A stretch of DNA of 5,724 nt from Acidobacteriaceae bacterium (GTDB lineage Bacteria; Acidobacteriota; Terriglobia; Terriglobales; SbA1), in assembly GCA_003156615.1 (NCBI GenBank), contig PMHI01000451.1:4666-10389 (forward strand), written 5' to 3'. The position numbers and the translations under genes were made by a program. This document shows, piece after piece, positions 1 through 4,447 of the stretch. The notes below the pieces were generated by a model, which made no database searches, was not told where the DNA came from, and was given only the letters and a program-made list of their open reading frames with translations. Position 1 is the stretch's first letter. Each line of letters begins with the position of its first letter.

Positions 1-1284
1 AAGTCCCCGGCGCACGTGCCGGCACCTTCGAAGCTGGCGCCGCAACCCCCAACTCCAATTGTGGCCATTGCGGGCCCGACGCCGATTTCGCCATTGGTGC
101 CGACGGCAACCGCAAGCAGTCCAACGCAGAACCTGGCGCAGGCGAGTGGTGTGGACGCTCGTCCGACCGAAATCACTGAAAGTGACGCGGAGATTCTCGA
201 ACTGAGTGAGGAAGCCGCTTCGCCGTCGATCGTTGCGCCCGAGGTAAAGATAGCGGCCAGCCAACCGGAGATTGTGTCACGGACAGTTGAACATTCGCCG
301 AGTTCGCTAGGGTATGGAACGGGTGCTGCGAGCGCGCCCGCGCCCGCCCGCGAGCCGAAACCCAGGGTTGCAACTGAGCGCAAGCCGTCAACCGTTATCT
401 CGGAGCCAGAGAAACCGGTGGAGAAAGCCGCGGCTCGCCGGAGCAGTTCTTCAGTCGCGGAAACTTCTGTGCTGGCGCCTACGCTCACCTTCGGCGGCAT
501 GGTTGGCCGCGATACCAAGTCTTCCGGCGGCGGGAACAAGAAAGCGCTGCTGGCAGTGGCCGTGGTTGTGCTGATGGCAGCCGGTGGCTACGAAGCATGG
601 ACACGATGGGGACAGGGAAACGCACCTGTTCCTGTTCCTGCTCACGTTGCCCCGCAACCTGCGACGACTCCTGCCGCCGTACCGCAAGCGGCGTCAAATC
701 CGGCTCCGGTCGCCACATCTTCCGGCACATCTTCGGGTAAACCTTCGGCTCTCTCGTCAACTCCAGACGCCGAAGCCACTCCGGCTTCGGCTGCTCCGGC
801 CAGCAAAGCTCCAGCGGCTGTAGCGGCTGCGCCGCCCATTGTGATTAAGAATGGCGCTTCTCAACCGGCGGCTCAATCGGCGGCGACGATCGACGCTACG
901 GCTCCGAGCATGACCGATGTCGTTCGGGCAGGCGGCGGTGCTGCGCTGCCCAGTCTCATGGGCAGCCAGAGCAAAGCGCCGACTCCCGCGCTTCAGGTTA
1001 CGCACGTATCGCAGGGAATATCGCGGGGATTGTTGGTGAAACAAATCCCGCCGGCCTATCCGGCGACCGCGCTGCAGAGGGGCACTGAAGGTGTGGTTGA
1101 GCTGTTGGCAACGATCTCCAAGGACGGCAACATCTCAGCCGTGAAAACTCTCAGTGGAGATGCACAGCTGTCACACGCCGCGGTTGAGGCGGTGAAGCAG
1201 TGGAAGTACAAACCGTATCTGCTCAACGGTGAGCCGGTCGAGATACAGACACAGATTACGGTGAAGTTCAAGCTGCCTCGCTAA
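1..1284 (+). CDS. TonB-family protein, 5' end outside the window
   Basis: The frame is open from base 1 and stops with TAA at 1282-1284, so the gene is cut by the left edge. A GTG at base 16 is an unlikely start: it has no ribosome binding site and lies in continuous Pro/Ala-rich coding. Residues below count from that GTG. Residues 1-175 are a Pro/Ala/Ser/Glu-rich, probably disordered stretch. Residues 176-192 (KKALLAVAVVVLMAAGG) form one membrane helix preceded by lysines. Residues 200-330 are a second Pro/Ala-rich linker that would cross the periplasm. Residues 338-420 match the TonB C-terminal domain, with IPPAYPATA, GVVELLATISKDG, HAAVEAVKQWKYKPY and a final ITVKFKL strand. TonB proteins couple inner-membrane energy to outer-membrane transporters, but no exbB/exbD or receptor gene is visible here. 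Unlike classical TonB, the helix is mid-protein, so a large N-terminal part should be cytoplasmic. Some related proteins carry a PilZ or other domain there, which cannot be checked from this window. Confidence 0.85.
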   Translation, partial: KSPAHVPAPSKLAPQPPTPIVAIAGPTPISPLVPTATASSPTQNLAQASGVDARPTEITESDAEILELSEEAASPSIVAPEVKIAASQPEIVSRTVEHSPSSLGYGTGAASAPAPAREPKPRVATERKPSTVISEPEKPVEKAAARRSSSSVAETSVLAPTLTFGGMVGRDTKSSGGGNKKALLAVAVVVLMAAGGYEAWTRWGQGNAPVPVPAHVAPQPATTPAAVPQAASNPAPVATSSGTSSGKPSALSSTPDAEATPASAAPASKAPAAVAAAPPIVIKNGASQPAAQSAATIDATAPSMTDVVRAGGGAALPSLMGSQSKAPTPALQVTHVSQGISRGLLVKQIPPAYPATALQRGTEGVVELLATISKDGNISAVKTLSGDAQLSHAAVEAVKQWKYKPYLLNGEPVEIQTQITVKFKLPR

Positions 1285-1339
1285 GTCTTGGAGCAATATT
1301 CGCGCTGAGAAATCTGACGATTTTGATCGTTGATTTCCG

Positions 1340-1418
1340 AAGGTTGATTGAGAACCTTGCGGGATCGAAGTCGTTTCCGTTCGGCCTGCCGGTGAAAGAC
1401 CTGCCTGTGAGATCCCGC
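1340..1418. repeat. Two adjacent inverted repeats, possible structured RNA
   Basis: AAGGTT (1340-1345) pairs with AACCTT (1353-1358) across a 7-nt loop. Immediately next to it, GCGGGATC (1359-1366) pairs perfectly with GATCCCGC (1411-1418) around a 44-nt interior, in which CCTGCC occurs twice (1385-1390 and 1400-1405). The arms are short and there is no T-tract, so this is not a clear terminator. It could be a structured 3' UTR of the TonB-family mRNA, part of a regulatory RNA, or chance. It resembles no riboswitch class that I can recognise. Confidence 0.25.
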
Positions 1419-1432
1419 TTGTGAATTTCTGC

Positions 1433-1444
1433 CCATACGTATGG
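1433..1444. promoter_or_regulatory. 12-bp perfect palindrome, candidate operator
   Basis: CCATACGTATGG is its own reverse complement. It lies 26 bp upstream of the putative -35 element at 1471, a position where a dimeric regulator could bind. A perfect 12-bp palindrome is expected about once by chance in a sequence this long (1 in 4096 positions), so only its intergenic position next to a promoter makes it worth listing. Confidence 0.25.
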
Positions 1445-1470
1445 TTTCCCCGGAGAGCGTGTTTTCAGTG

Positions 1471-1499
1471 TTTTCACTTGGCCGCTCCTTCTATAGAAT
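1471..1499 (+). promoter_or_regulatory. Putative sigma-70-like promoter for the 1524 small ORF
   Basis: TTTTCA (1471-1476, four of six matches to TTGACA) and TAGAAT (1494-1499, five of six to TATAAT) are separated by exactly 17 bp. Transcription would begin near 1506, leaving a leader of about 18 nt before the ATG at 1524. GTTTTCA occurs twice, at 1461-1467 and 1470-1476, so the -35 overlaps a short direct repeat. The promoter could also serve the downstream thioesterase gene. This is a pattern match only. Confidence 0.4.
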
Positions 1500-1523
1500 C
1501 CGGCATAGACTAGCCGGTCAGCA

Positions 1524-1649
1524 ATGCGTTTCGTGACACTTATCTTGAAAACCGTCTTCGGCGATTCTGCGGCGACGGCGGTGTTTTTGGTCGCTATCAA
1601 CCTCCTGGTCCTTTCAGTCGTCACGATCGGGTTGAGCGTGGGCCAATAA
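1524..1649 (+). CDS. Candidate 41-residue single-pass membrane peptide
   Basis: The frame starts at ATG 1524 and ends with TAA at 1647-1649. An in-frame TAG at 1506-1508 rules out an upstream extension. The peptide starts MRFVTLILKTVFGD, and residues 16-38 are almost wholly hydrophobic, with AVFLVAINLLVLSVV as the core. This fits one membrane helix with a short positively charged N-terminus. About 72% of third codon positions are G or C, which supports real coding in an otherwise less GC-rich gap. A promoter-like element lies at 1471-1499. Against it, there is no Shine-Dalgarno sequence, and short hydrophobic frames do occur by chance. I do not recognise the family and assign no function. It could also be a decayed remnant of a larger membrane protein. 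Confidence 0.4.
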   Translation: MRFVTLILKTVFGDSAATAVFLVAINLLVLSVVTIGLSVGQ

Positions 1650-1683
1650 TTCCTGGGAAGCGTTTCCTCCTATGGTCGGATCG

Positions 1684-1738
1684 TTGGATCATTGGTTGTT
1701 GGATCATTGAATCCTTGGATCCTTGGTTTCTTAAGGTC
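1684..1738. repeat. Tandem 8-bp repeat tract, consensus TTGGATCM
   Basis: Seven consecutive degenerate units can be read: TTGGATCA, TTGGTTG (one base short), TTGGATCA, TTGAATCC, TTGGATCC, TTGGTTTC and TTAAGGTC. They degrade toward the 3' end. The tract is bordered by two copies of GGTCGGA, at 1674-1680 and 1735-1741; the second overlaps the last unit. It lies between the small ORF and the thioesterase start. No terminator or promoter is evident in it. Replication slippage, or a dispersed genomic repeat family, would explain it. Confidence 0.7.
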
Positions 1739-1751
1739 GGAAAGGCGTGCG

Positions 1752-1760
1752 AAGGAAGGA
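1752..1760 (+). promoter_or_regulatory. Ribosome binding site that sets the thioesterase start
   Basis: AAGGAAGGA ends 8 nt before the ATG at 1769, an ideal Shine-Dalgarno spacing. It favours ATG 1769 over the in-frame TTG at 1715, which lies inside the 8-bp repeat tract and has no such site. Confidence 0.7.
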
Positions 1761-1768
1761 ATATCCGC

Positions 1769-2158
1769 ATGGCGAAGCAAATCCCCCTCGGGGCGCGGGG
1801 CGAGGCCCGGGAAACCGTGGAGTTCAAACACACGCTGACCACCCACCACCCCGAGTTGCCTCCGGTTTATTCCACACCCGACATGATCCGCCTGATGGAG
1901 ACCGCCGCCTTTCTCGCGCTCCAACCCTACTGCGGGGGTGACGAGATCTCCGTGGGAACTTCGGTCAATATCCAGCACCGCGCGGCAAGCGGCATTGGCG
2001 AACACATGCAAGCTGAGGCTGTGCTGGAGTCTTGTGACGGACGCTTCTACGTGCTGCGCGTGACCGCACGCGACGATCACCAGGAAATCGGCCGCGGCAC
2101 CGTGGGCCGGGTCATTGTGAGCATGGGCGAGTTTGTCGAAAAGATGAAGGGGAAGTGA
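1769..2158 (+). CDS. FlK-like hot-dog fold acyl-CoA thioesterase, 129 aa
   Basis: The protein is a small single-domain thioesterase of the family that includes fluoroacetyl-CoA thioesterase FlK. It would hydrolyse an acyl-CoA (or related thioester) in the cytoplasm, probably as a dimer or larger oligomer as hot-dog enzymes usually are. The signature runs VYSTPDMIRLMETAAFLAL, then SVGTSVNIQHRAA, then EIGRGTVGRVIV. Thr36, Glu44 and His70 are candidates for the catalytic triad; the Glu-to-His distance of 26 and Thr-to-Glu distance of 8 match FlK (Thr42, Glu50, His76). The region before Thr36 (HPELPPVYST) lacks the phenylalanines of the FlK lid, so fluoroacetyl-CoA is an unlikely substrate. The start at 1769 is chosen for its strong ribosome binding site; an in-frame TTG at 1715 would add 18 implausible residues encoded partly by repeat DNA. 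The true substrate is unknown. The gene is bracketed by two different short-repeat tracts. Confidence 0.85.
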   Translation: MAKQIPLGARGEARETVEFKHTLTTHHPELPPVYSTPDMIRLMETAAFLALQPYCGGDEISVGTSVNIQHRAASGIGEHMQAEAVLESCDGRFYVLRVTARDDHQEIGRGTVGRVIVSMGEFVEKMKGK

Positions 2159-2193
2159 GGAAGTTAGAAGTTAGAATGCGGAAGTTAGAAGCC
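2151..2193. repeat. Short 7-bp repeat tract, GGAAGTT/AGAAGTT type
   Basis: From 2159 the sequence reads in 7-bp steps: GGAAGTT, AGAAGTT, AGAATGC, GGAAGTT, AGAAGCC. The 12-mer GGAAGTTAGAAG occurs at 2159-2170 and again at 2180-2191, a spacing of three units. A related GGAAGTGA at 2151-2158 supplies the last codons and the TGA stop of the thioesterase gene, so the tract begins inside the coding sequence. The purine-rich strand is the coding strand. No hairpin or T-tract marks a terminator. Confidence 0.65.
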
Positions 2194-2216
2194 TGAGCCT
2201 TAAGATCCCAGACCCG

Positions 2217-2693
2217 ATGCCTTCCATCCTGATCGGCGTCATCTCCGACACGCACGGTTTGCTGCGTCCCGAGGCCATCGAAGCTCTGCGCGGGTCCGAA
2301 CACATCATTCATGCCGGGGATGTCGGCTCGCCCGAGATCCTCGAAAAGCTTTCGAGGATTGCTCCCGTCATCGCCGTGCGGGGCAACATCGACAAAGCTG
2401 CGTGGTCTCGCAGGCTTCCCGAGACGCAAGTGCTCGAGTTGGGTGGCGTTTCCATCTACGTGCTGCACGATCTGGCGCAGTTAGACCTCAAGCCCAAGGC
2501 CGCCGGATTCTCGGTGGTAGTAAGCGGACACAGTCACGTCCCTAAACAGGAGACGCGCGACGGAGTGCTCTATTTCAACCCAGGCAGCGCGGGTCCGCGA
2601 CGATTCAAATTGCCGGTGAGCCTAGGCAAACTGGTTGTGGAAGCCGGCAGCGTAAGGGGAGAACTCGTGCCATTGTCGGTGAACCAGCCCTGA
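2217..2693 (+). CDS. YfcE/MJ0936-type metallophosphoesterase, 158 aa
   Basis: This is a small cytoplasmic calcineurin-like phosphoesterase, predicted to hydrolyse phosphodiester or phosphomonoester bonds with two divalent metal ions. All family motifs are present in order: D11-x-H13 in ISDTHG, G34-D35 in HAGDV, G56-N57 in VRGNID, H84 in VLHD, and G104-H105-x-H107 in SGHSHVP, followed by the usual NPGSAGPRRF segment at 121-130. The length of 158 is normal for the YfcE group, so the domain is complete. ATG 2217 is the only reasonable start: no ATG, GTG or TTG lies between it and an in-frame TAG at 2172. No clear Shine-Dalgarno sequence precedes it. The gene lies 58 bp after the thioesterase and 42 bp before tgt, and could be co-transcribed with either. 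Physiological substrates in this group are mostly unknown, so only the biochemical class is assigned. Confidence 0.9.
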   Translation: MPSILIGVISDTHGLLRPEAIEALRGSEHIIHAGDVGSPEILEKLSRIAPVIAVRGNIDKAAWSRRLPETQVLELGGVSIYVLHDLAQLDLKPKAAGFSVVVSGHSHVPKQETRDGVLYFNPGSAGPRRFKLPVSLGKLVVEAGSVRGELVPLSVNQP

Positions 2694-2711
2694 CCGCCAA
2701 GCGCGCGCGGT

Positions 2712-2720
2712 TGCTACAAT
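2712..2720 (+). promoter_or_regulatory. Putative extended -10 promoter element before tgt
   Basis: TGCTACAAT fits the extended -10 pattern TGnTATAAT with one mismatch. No good -35 is visible, which extended -10 promoters can tolerate. The element lies inside a near-perfect inverted repeat (CGCGGTTG 2706-2713 and CAATCGCG 2717-2724, one G-T pair, 3-nt loop). Transcription from it would begin near 2727, on top of the GAGG site at 2724-2727, leaving only about 9 nt of leader. That would make the mRNA nearly leaderless and argues against it being the main tgt promoter. Confidence 0.3.
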
Positions 2721-2723
2721 CGC

Positions 2724-2727
2724 GAGG
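2724..2727 (+). promoter_or_regulatory. tgt ribosome binding site
   Basis: GAGG lies 8 nt before the ATG at 2736 and supports that start, which also fits the normal N-terminus of the family. Confidence 0.55.
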
Positions 2728-2735
2728 CGAAAGAA

Positions 2736-3869
2736 ATGTCCATCGAGTTCCACGTCAAGGCCCGGGCAGGCACTGCGCGCGGCGGGGGGCTGCTTACGCC
2801 CCATGGGGAGGTCGAAACCCCGGTGTTCATGCCGGTGGGCACGGTCGCGTCGGTTAAAGGTGTCTCGCAGGACGTTCTCGAAGAACTCGGCGTTCAGATT
2901 CTTCTGGGCAATACCTATCATCTCTACTTGCGTCCGGGAGTCGAAACCGTCCGCAACCTGGGCGGGTTGCACGGTTTCATGGCGTGGCCGCGGGCCATCC
3001 TGACCGATTCCGGCGGCTTCCAGGTTTTCAGTCTGAACGATCTTCGCAAAGTCAGCGAGGAAGGCGTGACGTTTCGTTCTCATCTCGACGGCTCGTCGCA
3101 CTTCTTCACTCCGGAAAGCGCCATAGCAGCGCAGATCGGCTTGGGCGCAGACATCATCATGGCCTTTGACGAGTGTACGGAGTATCCCGCCGATCGCGCA
3201 CGGACGAAAGCTTCCATGGAGCTGACCCTGCGCTGGGCGGAACGGTGTAAGAACTATTTCGAGGAACATAAGCACGAGGTGCCCTGGGAGGCAGTTTCCA
3301 CCCAGTCCCTGTTCGGCATTGTTCAAGGCGGCATGGATCTCGAATTGAGAAAAGAATCGGCCGAGCGAACCGTCGAGATCGGCTTCCCCGGCTATGCCAT
3401 CGGGGGGCTCAGCGTCGGCGAGCCTCGGGAATGCACCCGCGAAGTGGTCGAAGCCACGCTCGAGCATCTTCCTGCCGACAAGCCGCGCTACTTGATGGGA
3501 GTGGGCACGCCCGAGGAAATCGTTGAGTATGCGAGCCTCGGCGTCGATATGATGGATTGCGTGCTGCCCACGCGGGCCGCTCGCCACGGCCTGCTGTTTA
3601 CCAGCGAGGGAAAAATCTCCATCAAGCAGGCGCGCTATAGTCAAGATGCAGGGCCGCTCGATCCCAATTGCGGCTGCCGGGTTTGCCAGCGTTACTCGCG
3701 GGCCTATCTGCGGCATCTTTATGCTTCTCATGAAGTGCTGGCTCAGGTCTTAAACAGCGTGCATAACTTGAGTTTCTACCTTGACACTATGCGGCGGGTG
3801 CGTCATTCTATTCAACTTGGGGAAGAGTTCCGTTTTCTTTCTGGTATCTGGTCTCGACCGAAACCGTAG
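2736..3869 (+). CDS. tgt: Queuine/preQ1 tRNA-ribosyltransferase (tRNA-guanine transglycosylase)
   Basis: Tgt replaces guanine at wobble position 34 of tRNAs for Tyr, His, Asn and Asp with the queuosine precursor preQ1, acting in the cytoplasm. The 377-residue protein has full family length. T90-DSGGFQVFSL carries the general acid/base Asp91. FDECTEYP (144-151), GIVQGG (194-199) and GGLSVGEP (223-230) line the substrate pocket. DMMDCVLPTR holds the nucleophile Asp274. The zinc site is Cys312, Cys314, Cys317 and His343, in the CxCx2C-x25-H spacing of bacterial Tgt. The segment after LPTR reads AARHG where many homologues have an Asn in place of His; I regard this as lineage variation. The start is ATG 2736 with GAGG 8 nt upstream. 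queA, often adjacent, is absent here: a metallophosphoesterase precedes instead. Downstream yajC and secD follow the widely conserved order, although the 215-bp gap suggests yajC may be transcribed separately. Confidence 0.98.
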   Translation: MSIEFHVKARAGTARGGGLLTPHGEVETPVFMPVGTVASVKGVSQDVLEELGVQILLGNTYHLYLRPGVETVRNLGGLHGFMAWPRAILTDSGGFQVFSLNDLRKVSEEGVTFRSHLDGSSHFFTPESAIAAQIGLGADIIMAFDECTEYPADRARTKASMELTLRWAERCKNYFEEHKHEVPWEAVSTQSLFGIVQGGMDLELRKESAERTVEIGFPGYAIGGLSVGEPRECTREVVEATLEHLPADKPRYLMGVGTPEEIVEYASLGVDMMDCVLPTRAARHGLLFTSEGKISIKQARYSQDAGPLDPNCGCRVCQRYSRAYLRHLYASHEVLAQVLNSVHNLSFYLDTMRRVRHSIQLGEEFRFLSGIWSRPKP

Positions 3870-4084
3870 ACCTTCGAGGGAAGCGCTCCCCAGATGGAAG
3901 CCTGAGCGGTAAATGATCCGGCTGCAATCGATCAGCACTCCCGTCGTGAAATGACAGGCCCGCGGCGCTAGTAGGCGTGGGCGGTTGTTTGCGGATTGAG
4001 GCCGAGAGTCCGGTGAACTCAGCTTTTTGAACAGGGGCGGGGAAAACAATCTGGGGAGCATACTACTCTGCTGAACATCATCTC
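3870..4084. other. tgt-yajC intergenic region, no gene found
   Basis: No convincing coding frame lies in these 215 bp. A weak hairpin (GGGA/TCCC, 3878-3890) follows the tgt stop but has no T-tract. Three GGGG runs (4034-4037, 4039-4042, 4053-4056) lie 28-51 nt upstream of yajC. No promoter with acceptable -35 and -10 spacing was found: TTGAAC at 4027-4032 has no partner at the right distance. Confidence 0.5.
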
Positions 4085-4411
4085 GTGAACATGCAATACT
4101 TCTTCGCGGTACAAGCGGGCGGTGGCGGAATGGGGTGGTTGAGCGTCGCCCCTCTCCTTTTTATCTTTGCCATCTTTTATTTTCTGCTGATTCTTCCCCA
4201 GCAGCGCCGCCAGAAGAAATGGACGGCCATGCTGGATTCGCTGAAGACCGGCGACAAGGTGGTCACCAGCGGCGGCTTGCGGGGCACAATCGTAGCCTTG
4301 AAGGATGACTCGGTGCATCTGCGGGTGCCTCCGGACAATCTGCGATTGGAAGTAACCAAGGCCTCCGTGACCCAAGTCACGACCACGGAGGAAGAAGCAA
4401 AGACCAAGTAG
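4085..4411 (+). CDS. yajC: YajC, accessory subunit of the Sec translocase
   Basis: YajC is a small inner-membrane protein that associates with SecD-SecF and the SecYEG channel during protein export. The 108-residue protein has the family layout: a short N-terminus, one membrane helix at about 18-37 (GWLSVAPLLFIFAIFYFLLI), the LPQQRRQKK border, and a cytoplasmic domain with SLKTGDKVVTSGGLRGTIV at 52-70. The length is close to that of E. coli YajC (110). Two starts are possible, GTG 4085 and ATG 4091, which are separated only by an AAC codon. Neither has a Shine-Dalgarno sequence, and ATG 4091 may be the real one, giving 106 residues. secD begins 36 nt after the stop, so the two are very likely co-transcribed. 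The family assignment is firm; the start is not. Confidence 0.95.
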   Translation: MNMQYFFAVQAGGGGMGWLSVAPLLFIFAIFYFLLILPQQRRQKKWTAMLDSLKTGDKVVTSGGLRGTIVALKDDSVHLRVPPDNLRLEVTKASVTQVTTTEEEAKTK

Positions 4412-4447
4412 CGCGGTACAACCTGATATTTGGACTCGGTTTTCATT

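Larger units (their letters stand above)
1285..1523. other. Intergenic region with inverted repeats and a candidate promoter
   Basis: This 239-bp stretch follows the TonB-family stop codon. I see no convincing coding frame. It is less GC-rich than the flanking genes. It contains a small hairpin (ACGAT/ATCGT, 1317-1330), two longer inverted repeats at 1340-1418, a 12-bp palindrome at 1433-1444 and a promoter-like element at 1471-1499. None of the hairpins is followed by a T-tract, so no intrinsic terminator can be assigned to the upstream gene. Confidence 0.5.

Noticed and set aside
625..640. CCTGTT repeat inside the TonB-family gene
   Set aside because: It encodes the Val-Pro-Val-Pro linker in frame, and such repeats are expected in Pro-rich TonB linkers.
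1268..2080. Minus-strand open frames across the intergenic region and thioesterase (1268-1624, 1621-1842, 1670-2080)
   Set aside because: They overlap the end of the TonB-family gene, the repeat tract and the thioesterase. Part of their sequence is simply translated repeat, and none has a recognisable motif.
2622..3731. Long minus-strand open frame of 369 codons opposite tgt
   Set aside because: It lies wholly against a firmly identified gene, its translation shows no recognisable domain, and long antisense frames are common in GC-rich coding DNA.
3878..3890. GGGA/TCCC hairpin just after tgt as an intrinsic terminator
   Set aside because: The stem is only 4 bp and no T-tract follows.
3913..3954. 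13-codon frame ATG to TGA in the tgt-yajC gap, possible leader peptide
   Set aside because: It has no ribosome binding site, no run of regulatory codons and no attenuator-like hairpin pair.
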